From assembly GCA_964495885.1 (NCBI GenBank), contig CAZBWO010000018.1, positions 1-64,000 of the forward strand: DNA of 64,000 nucleotides. The letters are read 5' to 3'. The notes under the pieces were generated by a model. It was not told the origin of the DNA and did no database searches. It saw only the letters and a program-made list of their open reading frames with translations. This document shows positions 8,446 to 16,328 of this stretch, piece after piece (the stretch's first letter is position 1; every line of letters starts with the position of its first letter). A program made the position numbers and the translations under genes. The DNA is from PALG01 sp964495885 (GTDB lineage: Bacteria; Bacteroidota; Bacteroidia; Flavobacteriales; Flavobacteriaceae).

Positions 8446-9369
8446 ATGTCAGCTTCTGTACGTTCGTTTCCAGAAATAGTGCACTTATCGGAAAGGGATT
8501 CCAAAATATCAGAAGTACAGTTAGATTTGCTGCGGGAGGATTTGATTCATCCACATATCTCTGGAAATAAATACCGAAAACTAAAATACAACCTACAGAA
8601 AGCTGAACGACTTAATAAAAAAGTCCTTTTGAGCTTTGGAGGGGCTTATTCCAATCATATTTCGGCATTGGCTTATGCTGGTAAAAAATATGGGTTCCAG
8701 ACCATTGGGGTGATTAGGGGGGAGGAACTAGCGAGTCACTCCAAACTAAATCCTACTCTGTCTTTTGCAAAATCATGTGGGATGCAACTCCATTTTATAA
8801 GCAGGCAGGAATATCAAGAAAAGCATACTTCCGAATACATCAATAAACTATATTCAAAATTTGGTAATGCGTATATCCTTCCGGAAGGTGGAACCAATGA
8901 GTTGGCAATAAAGGGCTGTGGGGAAATACTTTCCGAAGAAACCACCAACTATGATATTCTTGCAGTTTCTGTTGGAACGGGAGGGACGATGGCCGGAATA
9001 GTAAAGGCGTCTGAAGCACATCAATTTGTAATGGGCTTTTCGGCACTGAAAGGGACCTTTCAGAAAGAAACCATTGCAAAGTTTACTTCTAAAACCAATT
9101 ACAGCTTAGACGATTCCTTCACTTTTGGTGGATATGGTAAAATAGATCGTCAATTGATACGTTTTATGAATGATTTTAGGCGGCAAACTAAAATCACATT
9201 AGATCCGCTTTACACGGGAAAAATGCTTTTTGGGCTGTACACGTTAATTAGGGAAGGCGCGTTCCCGAAAAATAGCCGTATTTTAGCGGTTCATACGGGA
9301 GGTCTCCAAGGAATAGAGGGGATGAACCAAAAATTGAAAAAGAAAAATTTACCTCAAATCGAACAATAA
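8446..9369 (+). CDS. ACC deaminase / D-cysteine desulfhydrase family enzyme
   Basis: A 307-residue PLP-dependent enzyme of the tryptophan synthase beta fold. The family cleaves 1-aminocyclopropane-1-carboxylate or D-cysteine (to pyruvate, ammonia and H2S). The Schiff-base lysine lies in G-N-K-Y-R-K-L-K (about residues 39-46), the substrate/phosphate loop in F-G-G-A-Y-S-N-H (about 65-72), and the Gly-rich V-G-T-G-G-T-M-A-G loop near 177-185 binds the PLP phosphate. Sequence alone does not separate the two activities; D-cysteine desulfhydrase is the more usual role outside plant-associated bacteria. Cytoplasmic. The next gene starts one base after its stop, so the two are co-transcribed. Confidence 0.9.
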   Translation: MSASVRSFPEIVHLSERDSKISEVQLDLLREDLIHPHISGNKYRKLKYNLQKAERLNKKVLLSFGGAYSNHISALAYAGKKYGFQTIGVIRGEELASHSKLNPTLSFAKSCGMQLHFISRQEYQEKHTSEYINKLYSKFGNAYILPEGGTNELAIKGCGEILSEETTNYDILAVSVGTGGTMAGIVKASEAHQFVMGFSALKGTFQKETIAKFTSKTNYSLDDSFTFGGYGKIDRQLIRFMNDFRRQTKITLDPLYTGKMLFGLYTLIREGAFPKNSRILAVHTGGLQGIEGMNQKLKKKNLPQIEQ

Positions 9370-9370
9370 T

Positions 9371-10213
9371 ATGTGGACTAAAATTACTCTGTTTTTAGTG
9401 GTTGGGATGATCCTTACAGGATGTAAATCCAAAAAAAGAATCGTCGAGGAAAAAAAGAGGAATACCACCGAAAAGGTGATTATTAAGGAGGAACCCAAAG
9501 TTACCGAAACGACTCCAACAAAAACCACAGATATTTCCAAAATAGATAATCTGCCTTCTAATGCACCCTATACCCTTGTACTGAATGCTTACATAGATAC
9601 TTACAGTGCCATTGCTAAAGAAGAAATGCTGCAATACGGCATTCCAGCAAGTATTACCTTGGCGCAGGGGATTTTGGAAAGCGGAGCTGGAAGAGGAGAA
9701 CTTACCAAAAAGGCCAATAATCATTTTGGAATCAAGTGCCATACGGGATGGACGGGTGAGAAAGTGTATCACGATGACGATTTAAGAGGGGAATGTTTCC
9801 GAAAGTATAAAGATCCTAAGTATTCTTTTCGGGATCATTCTTTGTTTTTGACACAAAGAAGTAGGTATCAAGACTTATTTAAGCTAGCCAAAGATGATTA
9901 TAAGGGATGGGCCAAGGGGCTAAAAAAGGCTGGATATGCTACAGATCCTAAATATCCGAACAAACTCATTGCCATTATCGAAAAAAATGATCTTACCCGT
10001 TTTGATCAGGAAGTCTTAGGGGGGAAAGCAAGTATGGTAAATACTCAGGAGTCGAAAATAAGTACGTATACCGTAGTGAAGGGAGATACGCTTTACAGTA
10101 TTGCCAGAAGATTCAATATGACGGTGGAAACCCTAAAAGAATACAATGGGCTACAATCTAATAATATTGCTATTGGGCAGGTATTGTATTTACATTCGGT
10201 AAAAGGGCGTTGA
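9371..10213 (+). CDS. Glucosaminidase-domain lipoprotein with LysM
   Basis: A 280-residue peptidoglycan hydrolase. The N-terminus is a lipoprotein signal (lipobox L-T-G-C, Cys 18) followed by a charged Lys/Glu/Thr linker. Residues 65-215 are a mannosyl-glycoprotein endo-beta-N-acetylglucosaminidase (GH73-like) domain; G-I-L-E-S-G-A-G-R-G holds the expected catalytic Glu (about 103) and N-N-H-F-G-I-K-C follows. Residues 233-277 are one LysM repeat (Y-T-V-V-K-G-D-T-L-Y-S-I-A). It should cut the N-acetylglucosaminyl linkage of the cell wall while anchored in a membrane. Same operon as the preceding PLP enzyme, with no obvious metabolic link. A hairpin terminator follows. Confidence 0.93.
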   Translation: MWTKITLFLVVGMILTGCKSKKRIVEEKKRNTTEKVIIKEEPKVTETTPTKTTDISKIDNLPSNAPYTLVLNAYIDTYSAIAKEEMLQYGIPASITLAQGILESGAGRGELTKKANNHFGIKCHTGWTGEKVYHDDDLRGECFRKYKDPKYSFRDHSLFLTQRSRYQDLFKLAKDDYKGWAKGLKKAGYATDPKYPNKLIAIIEKNDLTRFDQEVLGGKASMVNTQESKISTYTVVKGDTLYSIARRFNMTVETLKEYNGLQSNNIAIGQVLYLHSVKGR

Positions 10214-10234
10214 TACATATTTAATGTTATTGCA

Positions 10235-10268
10235 TAAAAAAAGCTTCCAGGATTGGAAGCTTTTTTTT
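10235..10268. terminator. Bidirectional Rho-independent terminator
   Basis: Stem aagcttcca (10241-10249) / tggaagctt (10254-10262) with a four-base loop, flanked by an A run on the left and eight T on the right. It can end both the glucosaminidase gene and the convergent small secreted-protein gene. Confidence 0.93.
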
Positions 10269-10285
10269 GTATTTGAGAAACCTGC

Positions 10286-10630
10286 TTATTGCATGGTTTT
10301 CCATTTTTTAAATTGATCTGCCGTTAGGACCTTTTTCATGGATTCCTCGAAAAGTAATTGATTTTTTTCCTTTGCAGCAATAACATCTGCACTTTTCGCA
10401 TCTTTTCCAGCAATGTTCTTTCTGAAATTATTTTCCTTCACAACTATTGCTCTATAAACTGCTCTTTGTTGATCGCCATTTAATCCTAACTGACTTGAAA
10501 GCTCGGCAGTTTCTTGCTTTGCAATCACTTCTGCGCTATTTTGATTTTGCTTTAAGGCTTGAGCACTCATGGTGTTCATTCCCAACACCATAGCTAAAGA
10601 AAACAAAGCAATTTTCAATACATTTTTCAT
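10286..10630 (-). CDS. Small secreted Spy/CpxP-like helical protein
   Basis: A 114-residue protein with a Sec signal peptide (residues 1-23, ending MSA-Q). The mature part is predicted to be nearly all helical and charged. The segment L-S-S-Q-L-G-L-N-G-D-Q-Q-R-A-V-Y and the ending L-T-A-D-Q-F-K-K-W-K resemble the 'L-x-L-T-x-x-Q' and 'L-T-x-E-Q-x-x-K-W' ends of Spy/CpxP-type periplasmic chaperone or metal-stress proteins. No catalytic residues are visible. Its upstream region carries a short inverted repeat (gttac-taat-gtaac). It stands 71 bases from a second protein of similar type, which suggests an old duplication or shared envelope-stress role. Confidence 0.75.
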   Translation of the reverse strand: MKNVLKIALFSLAMVLGMNTMSAQALKQNQNSAEVIAKQETAELSSQLGLNGDQQRAVYRAIVVKENNFRKNIAGKDAKSADVIAAKEKNQLLFEESMKKVLTADQFKKWKTMQ

Positions 10631-10701
10631 GGTTTTCTAAATTTTAGGTTACTAATGTAACTATTTTACCTACAAGTAACCAAAAACTGCGCCAAAAATT
10701 A

Positions 10702-11127
10702 CTACCCCTTCCGCTTTTTAAATTCGTTACGTTTGCTATTTCTACGGTGTTGCATTTTTTCGAACTTAGCAAACTGCTCTTCAGTTAGAATTTGTTGCAT
10801 TTCCTTCTTCATGGCAATTTGCTTATCCAAACGTTCAGTTTTCAATGCATAGGCTTCTTCATCAGAAAGTTCTTTTTTTCCTTGCCATTGTGATTTCATG
10901 GCTTCCCTTTCCTTTTCTTGACTTACCAAAAGGGCTTCCACCTTTTTTTGTTGTGCCTCTGTAAGGTCTAGGTGCAGGGTCATTTTTTTTGTTTTTAATT
11001 CAGCTCGTTGTTGAGGCGTTAGGGATTCCAAACGTTCTTTACGTTGTTTTCCATCGGGCCCCGGGCCAGGTTGTGCTTGAAGGGAAACTCCCATCACAAT
11101 CATTGCAATAAACAATACTTTTTTCAT
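10702..11127 (-). CDS. Spy/CpxP or DUF4890-like periplasmic helical protein
   Basis: A 141-residue exported protein with signal peptide (residues 1-18, ending LQA-Q), then a Pro/Gly linker and two repeated helical units. The two LTxxQ-type motifs typical of Spy/CpxP are both visible: L-T-P-Q-Q-R-A-E (about 36-43) and L-T-E-A-Q-Q-K-K (about 55-62), with a third-like L-T-E-E-Q-F-A-K-F near 113. The C-terminal 20 residues are very basic. In Bacteroidota such proteins are also labelled DUF4890. A role in periplasmic protein or metal stress is inferred from the family, not shown here. Confidence 0.8.
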   Translation of the reverse strand: MKKVLFIAMIVMGVSLQAQPGPGPDGKQRKERLESLTPQQRAELKTKKMTLHLDLTEAQQKKVEALLVSQEKEREAMKSQWQGKKELSDEEAYALKTERLDKQIAMKKEMQQILTEEQFAKFEKMQHRRNSKRNEFKKRKG

Positions 11128-11317
11128 GATTCAATTTTTAAAGGTTAACGCTTCTATGACTTGCGGAAGGCCATCTGGTTTAAATGCGTCTTGATAAATA
11201 AATGTTAAATAAATCTTCCCTACCCATTTCCCTCATTGAAAAGTGGGGTTCCCTCAAAGTATATTTTTCTTTGGAAAGTTGAAAACTACATTGCCTTCGA
11301 ATTTAAAAATTAGCAAA

Positions 11318-12622
11318 ATGAAAAGTAAACTTTTATTTGTGGCATTGCCAGTATTAGCCTTGGGGCTTTGGTGGTCACTAAGTATTGACAATGATGTGTA
11401 TGCTGAAACCAAACGGGTGTTGGAACCCATTGACGGGTGTGTGTACATGACCCTAATGGGGGAGCAGTCTTCCAAAGACTTTGACGTATTTATGACTTCG
11501 GAAAATGTTTCTTTGGCAGTTCGGGACGGACTTGCATGGTTGAGCGATGCCCAATTGCCCTCCGGAGGCTATGGTGCTGGCAGTCATAATGCGCAACACG
11601 TGATGGATCCACATGCGGTTCCTGCAGATCCCGCAACAACAGCCATGGTGGCCCAAGCATTTTTAAGGAGTGGTACTACCCTTAAAAGTGGGAAGTATGC
11701 ACAAAACCTGGAAAAGGCCATCAATTTCTTATTGGAATCTGTTGAGCAAACTCCTAAAGATGCCGAATTTATCACCGAGGTTCGAGGTACTCAAATCCAA
11801 ACCAAACTGGGGCAAAATATTGATGCAGTGTTAACGGCTCAATTGTTATCAAATTTGCTGGATCGGAACTTAAAAGGGCTCAATAAGAAACGGGTAAATC
11901 GTTGTTTGGATATTTGCGTAGCGAAAATTGAAGCGGGTACCGATGCCTACGGAAAGCAAAAAGGAGCAGGCTGGGCAGGTGTGTTGCAAAGTGGGCTTGC
12001 ATACAGTGCCCTGGAAGCAGCAGATGCCGTAGGAGTTGAGGTAAATAAAGAGGTGTTGAAGCGTTCCAAAGAATACCAAAAAGGAAATTACAATCCTGCC
12101 AGTGGCGCAGTGAATACAGAAGATGGTGCCGGTATCATGCTGTATGCATTGAGCAATAGTATTAGGGCAAGTGCCAAGGAAGCCCGCGAGGTAGAGGAGA
12201 AAATGACGAAGGCGATCAAGCAAGGTATCATTGAGAAAGATGCAGAGGTTACCACCGAAACATTAAAGCGTATTGGCTACACAGATACAAAAGCCATGGA
12301 ATATGCTACTTCCTATAATGTTTATCAGTCTGGAAAGATAGCTGCACAAGAAGAGGAAGTACTCAACGGATTTGGGAATAACGGCGGTGAGGAATTTCTA
12401 AGCTTTTTACAAACAGGAGAGTCCTTGGTAGTGAACCAAGACAAGGATTGGGAACAGTGGTATGACCAAACCAGCGGTCGGATTTTAAAAATCCAGAACA
12501 AAGATGGAAGCTGGAACGGTCACCATTGTATTACCAGTCCCGTATTCTGTACAGCCACGAGTTTACTGCTGTTAACGGTAGAAAATGATATGGAATACCT
12601 AAGCAAGGTGGGCAAGCAGTAA
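11318..12622 (+). CDS. Exported alpha/alpha-toroid protein (prenyltransferase/squalene-cyclase-like repeats)
   Basis: A 434-residue protein that begins at the ATG at 11318, where a hydrophobic segment (LLFVALPVLALGLWWSL) starts directly; an upstream in-frame ATG at 11243 would put 25 unlikely residues before the signal. The mature part has repeats of the terpenoid cyclase/prenyltransferase toroid: G-L-A-W-L-S-D-A-Q-L-P-S-G-G-Y-G (about 73-88), S-G-L-A-Y-S-A-L-E-A-A (about 226), and I-Q-N-K-D-G-S-W-N-G-H-H near the end, the last being the classic QxDGSW-like signature. The DxDD catalytic motif of squalene-hopene cyclases is not visible, so it may be a non-catalytic or differently acting member. 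Probably periplasmic or membrane-anchored. Confidence 0.75.
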   Translation: MKSKLLFVALPVLALGLWWSLSIDNDVYAETKRVLEPIDGCVYMTLMGEQSSKDFDVFMTSENVSLAVRDGLAWLSDAQLPSGGYGAGSHNAQHVMDPHAVPADPATTAMVAQAFLRSGTTLKSGKYAQNLEKAINFLLESVEQTPKDAEFITEVRGTQIQTKLGQNIDAVLTAQLLSNLLDRNLKGLNKKRVNRCLDICVAKIEAGTDAYGKQKGAGWAGVLQSGLAYSALEAADAVGVEVNKEVLKRSKEYQKGNYNPASGAVNTEDGAGIMLYALSNSIRASAKEAREVEEKMTKAIKQGIIEKDAEVTTETLKRIGYTDTKAMEYATSYNVYQSGKIAAQEEEVLNGFGNNGGEEFLSFLQTGESLVVNQDKDWEQWYDQTSGRILKIQNKDGSWNGHHCITSPVFCTATSLLLLTVENDMEYLSKVGKQ

Positions 12623-12657
12623 GTCTGTTTTTATAAATGGAGACGAACCTTGTTTTG

Positions 12658-12683
12658 ACGGGAACTTTAACTCCCGTATTTTT
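12658..12683 (+). terminator. Terminator of the toroid-protein gene
   Basis: A 6-bp stem acggga / tcccgt with an eight-base loop is followed by a T5 run. It lies 35 bases after the stop codon. Confidence 0.65.
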
Positions 12684-12709
12684 AAAATAACAATAGTTTA
12701 GGTTGGTAG

Positions 12710-12786
12710 AACACCGCCCAGATGAACCAGTAGGGATACTGGTCCCCTATGCCAATGTGAGGAGGATTTTCTGGGTGGTGTTATTT
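12710..12786 (+). ncRNA. Candidate structured RNA (three-way junction)
   Basis: A closing helix of 13 bp (12710-12722 with 12770-12782, one G-T pair) encloses a perfect 7-bp hairpin with a GNRA-type loop (accagta-GGGA-tactggt, 12726-12743) and a weaker third helix (tcccct near 12743 with agg-agga near 12760). A run of T follows the closing helix. It comes after a separate terminator, so it is not simply the end of the upstream gene. I cannot match it to a known RNA family; it could also be an elaborate terminator for the convergent genes. Confidence 0.4.
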
Positions 12787-12793
12787 TTTAAAA

Positions 12794-13480
12794 TTAAAAG
12801 GTGCTAATACGCTTATCAATTAGCAGTACCTCTTTTTCAAGATTCAAGATAAAGGTCTCTCGATCTTTTTCCTTTTTTAAGGAAAGTAACTTTTGAGCAT
12901 TTTCCCAAACATCTTCCCGCCAACTGGAAATTAGTTTTGAAATGAGAAATTCGTCCAGTCTTCCCATTAAAGTATCAATCCATTGAAGGGAAGGGTGACC
13001 CGGTTCTAAAATTTCATCTTGAACACGGTCAATCGTATCTCCAATGATGAGATTTACATGCGTATGATCTTTATAGCGAATACTTTTTTGTTCATCATTA
13101 AGTTGTTCCCATTCAGGGTTCAGGATATCATAAAGCGTCAGCACCAAGTCATAATTGATATGGGCATTTACTCCTAGAATTAGTAATTGTAAGTCGCTAA
13201 AATTGTTTGTTTTGCATTTCTCATGTACCTCTTGCCATACCTTCGGGGTTTGTTTTCCGCAGTCATAACAATCTAAGCTTTCAAAGTAATAATCGGCAAA
13301 TAATTCCAAAAGCTGGCGCACCCATCTATTATCATGGAATGCCTGCCTTTCTATGGCTTGTAGCATATTGGCACTCATCATTTCATAACAACTCAAGAAT
13401 ATATGTCGTGAATCATCACATGATTTCCATGTAGTGATGTAATCTTGCATCTTATGAATAACAGAATCTGTGGGTTGCAT
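12794..13480 (-). CDS. DUF5995 family protein
   Basis: A 228-residue protein without signal peptide or membrane segment, predicted mostly helical. The motif L-L-I-L-G-V-N-A-H-I-N-Y-D-L (about 113-126) and the later H-V-N-L-I-I-G-D-T-I-D (about 160) are the hallmark of DUF5995, a family of unknown function whose conserved His/Asn/Asp residues look like a buried polar site. A C-D-D and C-Y-D-C-G-K pair of cysteine-containing stretches are also present. It stands alone, divergent from nothing obvious and 72 bases from the crystallin gene. Confidence 0.8.
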   Translation of the reverse strand: MQPTDSVIHKMQDYITTWKSCDDSRHIFLSCYEMMSANMLQAIERQAFHDNRWVRQLLELFADYYFESLDCYDCGKQTPKVWQEVHEKCKTNNFSDLQLLILGVNAHINYDLVLTLYDILNPEWEQLNDEQKSIRYKDHTHVNLIIGDTIDRVQDEILEPGHPSLQWIDTLMGRLDEFLISKLISSWREDVWENAQKLLSLKKEKDRETFILNLEKEVLLIDKRISTF

Positions 13481-13504
13481 GAGCGAATACCTGTTGCTTA
13501 AAGG

Positions 13505-13534
13505 TATAAAAAAAGTCCCATAAATTGGGACTTT
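13505..13534 (-). terminator. Terminator of the crystallin-like gene
   Basis: On the minus strand a 9-bp stem (aaagtccca / tgggacttt, loop of five bases) is followed by a run of T. It begins about 20 bases after the stop of the beta/gamma-crystallin gene. Confidence 0.9.
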
Positions 13535-13552
13535 CCTTTTAGGCTGTATACG

Positions 13553-13831
13553 CTAGCTTACCAATTGAATGGACGAGATTTTATTATTATTTCCTTGTCC
13601 CCAATCACTATAGCTTGGGTAGCATCCATCATCAGATGGTCCGCTGCTATCCCATACCGGAAATGAATTCCCAGAGTAATCCTTGTCTTTGTAAAGAACC
13701 CAAGATCCTTCAACTACAATAACGGAAGAGATATCATCATTAAATCCAGTCCCTTTTAAGTTGGTGCTATCGGTAATAACTAAGGCATCCCCGTCATAGT
13801 TTTGTTTTTTGAATACAATAATTTTTGCCAT
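13553..13831 (-). CDS. Single-domain beta/gamma-crystallin-like protein
   Basis: A 92-residue protein that is essentially one beta/gamma-crystallin domain of two Greek keys. Each half carries the calcium-binding consensus (N/D)(N/D)xx(S/T)S: N-D-D-I-S-S at residues 31-36 and N-N-K-I-S-S at 82-87. The aromatic-glycine corners F-K-K-Q-N-Y-D-G-D and Y-K-D-K-D-Y-S-G-N, one per half, are also in place. There is no signal peptide, so it is cytoplasmic or released by an unknown route. Microbial members bind Ca2+ and gain stability; their physiological role is mostly unclear, with stress or dormancy suggested. Monocistronic: its own terminator follows, and lysS lies behind it in the same direction. 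Confidence 0.88.
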   Translation of the reverse strand: MAKIIVFKKQNYDGDALVITDSTNLKGTGFNDDISSVIVVEGSWVLYKDKDYSGNSFPVWDSSGPSDDGCYPSYSDWGQGNNNKISSIQLVS

Positions 13832-13999
13832 GGCATTAATTTTTAGATTATGCCTACTCTATAGGATTTTCGGCACCCTCCTTCTGGAATTTTCTCCAAG
13901 AAAGAAGGTAGGAAAGATGCACCTTTCATCCTATACGCAAAAACACGTAATTACTGAAAATGAGTTTGTTATGAATAATGGAGGGGGTAAGTTGTTTAT

Positions 14000-15688
14000 T
14001 TACACTACTTCCACAAACAATCCCTCATCTGTTTTCTCCACCTTCGCGAGTTTGTTCTTGGTCAATTCCTTAATGGATTTGTCCCATTTTTTATTGGAAA
14101 GCCCAGAAGCTACCTTTAAATTGTCAAGAGTGGTGCGTCCAGATTTTTTCAGTAAGTCCAATACCATCTTGGCTTCTTCGGTTAGGGCCACTTTCTTTTT
14201 TTCGGGTTTCATTTGGGGGAAGAACAATACTTCCTGAATGCTCTGATTGTTGGTCATAAACATGGTAAGCCTGTCAATACCAATTCCAATCCCCGAAGTA
14301 GGGGGCATTCCATATTCCAACGCCCGAAGGAAATCTTCGTCAATAAACATGGCTTCGTCATCTCCTTTTTCTGAAAGACGCAATTGCTCCTCAAAGCGTT
14401 CGCGCTGGTCTATAGGATCGTTCAACTCACTGTAGGCATTGGCGAGTTCCTTTCCGGCAACCATCAATTCGAAACGTTCGGTAAGACCTTCCTTGCTGCG
14501 GTGTTTTTTGGTGAGCGGACTCATCTCTTCGGGATAATCAATGATAAAGGTGGGTTGTATAAAATCCTTTTCACAGGTTTCCCCAAAAATTTCATCGATC
14601 ATTTTTCCAATTCCGAAGCTTTCATCTACTTCCACTTCCAGCTTTTGGCAAACTTCGCGTACTTCTGCTTCAGATTTTTGGTACAGGTCATATCCTGTTT
14701 TCTCCTTAATGGCATCTAAAATACCAATTCGCTTATAGGGTGCTTTGTAATCTATGGTATGCTCCCCAAAGGGTACTTTGGTGGTTCCGTGAAGGGCAAT
14801 AGCAATCTTTTCCAGCAGGGCTTCCGTGGTGTCCATCATCCAGAAATAATCCTTGTAGGCAGCATACATTTCCATAATGGTAAACTCTGGGTTGTGTGTA
14901 CGGTCCATCCCTTCATTCCTAAAATCCTTGGCAAACTCATACACGCCGTCAAATCCACCAACGATGAGCCTTTTTAAATACAACTCATTGGCAATACGCA
15001 GGTACAAAGGCATGTCCAAGGTATTGTGGTGGGTAATAAATGGCCGTGCAGCAGCACCTCCCGGGATGGGTTGTAGGATAGGGGTTTCCACTTCCAAAAA
15101 GTCCATACCGTTGTAGTACTCCCGTATCACATTACAGATTTTGGTACGCTTTACAAAGGTGTCCTTTACTTTGGGGTTTACGACCAAATCTGCGTAGCGT
15201 TGTCTATAGCGTAACTCCGGATCATTGAATTCATCATGCACATTCCCTTCGCTATCTGTTTTAGGAAGCGGAAGGGGTTTCAGGGATTTGGAAAGCAAGG
15301 TAAAGTCTTTTACCATAACCGTCTTTTCCCCTACATTGGTCGTGAACAATTCGCCTTCAATCCCAATGAAGTCCCCAATATCCAATAGTTTTTTATAAAC
15401 CTCATTGTATTGGGTTTTGTCTTCGCCTGTGCAAATCTCATCCCTGTTGAAATACACCTGTATACGACCTTCGGCATCCTGCAGTTCAGCAAAAGATGCT
15501 TTTCCCTGAATCCTTCGGGACATCAACCTTCCAGCAATCACCACCCGTTTCCCCTCTTCAAAGTTGGCTTTGATTTGTTTGGTAGTATGATCTACCGGGT
15601 ATTTTGCCGCCGGATAGGGGTCAATCCCCAATTGGCGTAGTTGCTGTAGTTTTTCCCTTCGGATGAGTTCCAGTTCAGAAAGTTGCAT
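14000..15688 (-). CDS. lysS: Lysine--tRNA ligase (class II)
   Basis: A 562-residue class II lysyl-tRNA synthetase that charges tRNA-Lys. The N-terminal OB-fold anticodon domain covers about residues 50-150 (V-V-I-A-G-R-L-M-S-R-R). Motif 2 is F-R-N-E-G-M-D-R-T-H-N-P-E-F-T (about 257-271) and motif 3 is G-I-G-I-G-I-D-R-L-T-M-F (about 466-477). After motif 3 there is an extension of about 70 residues (S-G-R-T-T-L-D-N-L-K and a Lys-rich end), a helix-turn-helix-like tail usual in the Flavobacteria form but absent from E. coli LysS. Essential housekeeping gene. Confidence 0.98.
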   Translation of the reverse strand: MQLSELELIRREKLQQLRQLGIDPYPAAKYPVDHTTKQIKANFEEGKRVVIAGRLMSRRIQGKASFAELQDAEGRIQVYFNRDEICTGEDKTQYNEVYKKLLDIGDFIGIEGELFTTNVGEKTVMVKDFTLLSKSLKPLPLPKTDSEGNVHDEFNDPELRYRQRYADLVVNPKVKDTFVKRTKICNVIREYYNGMDFLEVETPILQPIPGGAAARPFITHHNTLDMPLYLRIANELYLKRLIVGGFDGVYEFAKDFRNEGMDRTHNPEFTIMEMYAAYKDYFWMMDTTEALLEKIAIALHGTTKVPFGEHTIDYKAPYKRIGILDAIKEKTGYDLYQKSEAEVREVCQKLEVEVDESFGIGKMIDEIFGETCEKDFIQPTFIIDYPEEMSPLTKKHRSKEGLTERFELMVAGKELANAYSELNDPIDQRERFEEQLRLSEKGDDEAMFIDEDFLRALEYGMPPTSGIGIGIDRLTMFMTNNQSIQEVLFFPQMKPEKKKVALTEEAKMVLDLLKKSGRTTLDNLKVASGLSNKKWDKSIKELTKNKLAKVEKTDEGLFVEVV

Positions 15689-15708
15689 GCAGTATCAATT
15701 TTAAGCTG

Positions 15709-15741
15709 CAAAATTAAGGATTTTTATACGGATAGGAACAA
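15709..15741 (-). promoter_or_regulatory. Candidate lysS promoter
   Basis: TAATTTTG (15716-15709, minus strand) fits the TAnnTTTG -7 box and lies about 20 bases before the ATG. A TTG occurs 22 bases further upstream, slightly longer than the usual spacing, and overlaps the terminator of the DUF1573 gene. Confidence 0.45.
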
Positions 15742-15782
15742 AAAAAACCTTTCTGGTACACTGGGTACCAAAAAGGTTGTTT
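15740..15782 (-). terminator. Terminator of the DUF1573 gene
   Basis: A 14-position stem with one mismatch (15746-15759 with 15765-15778) and a five-base loop is followed on the minus strand by a run of T. It begins about 20 bases after the DUF1573 stop codon. Confidence 0.85.
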
Positions 15783-15801
15783 CAAATGATGGGTTTTTAG
15801 A

Positions 15802-16221
15802 TTAGTTGGCTACCACTTCCCCTTTGATGGTGAAGGTATGCACAGGTTGTTCTGCATTGGAAGTAATGGTAATGGTCTTGGTGAATTTTCCCAGTCTTTT
15901 GGTATCATAGGAAACCGTTACTTCTCCTTTTTCCCCTGGTTGTACAGGCGTTTTGGAATAACTGGGTACGGTACATCCACAACTTGATTTCACTTTGGAA
16001 ATAACCAGCGGGGCATCTCCGGTATTGGTAAAGGAGAGGGTACGGGTGCCATCACTGTTTTGGGCCACTACGCCATAATCTATGGTAGTGCTTTCCAAAG
16101 AGAGTTTGGCGATGGGGGTAGGGGCCTTGTCAAATGCCAATTGGGAAAAACCAAGGTGGGACATAAAGACCAATAATAGGCTGGCAAGAAGGGTTTGGTA
16201 GTTGAATTGAATTGTTTTCAT
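15802..16221 (-). CDS. DUF1573 domain exported protein
   Basis: A 139-residue protein with signal peptide (residues 1-26, ending GFS-Q) and one immunoglobulin-like DUF1573 domain. The family signature is plain: D-Y-G-V-V-A-Q-N-S-D-G, then F-T-N-T-G-D-A-P-L, then S-S-C-G-C-T-V-P-x-Y-S-K-T-P-V-Q-P-G-E, ending with the I-K-G-E-V strand. The C-G-C pair is strongly conserved in the family but its purpose is not known. Probably periplasmic or surface-exposed. It is monocistronic, between lysS and the LuxR-type gene. Confidence 0.92.
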   Translation of the reverse strand: MKTIQFNYQTLLASLLLVFMSHLGFSQLAFDKAPTPIAKLSLESTTIDYGVVAQNSDGTRTLSFTNTGDAPLVISKVKSSCGCTVPSYSKTPVQPGEKGEVTVSYDTKRLGKFTKTITITSNAEQPVHTFTIKGEVVAN

Positions 16222-16328
16222 TGTAAAAAGTTTTTATGATTACTATGGTCACAAACCTCTCATAAAATTGAAAACTATTTGGGATTTAGGGGGTTGAAAT
16301 AGGGACTAGACCCCCGTATGAATTTACC

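Noticed and set aside
12710..12786. Hammerhead ribozyme or known riboswitch
   Set aside because: The CAGATGA segment resembles part of a hammerhead core but the GAAA and cleavage-site elements are missing, and I cannot match it to a riboswitch.
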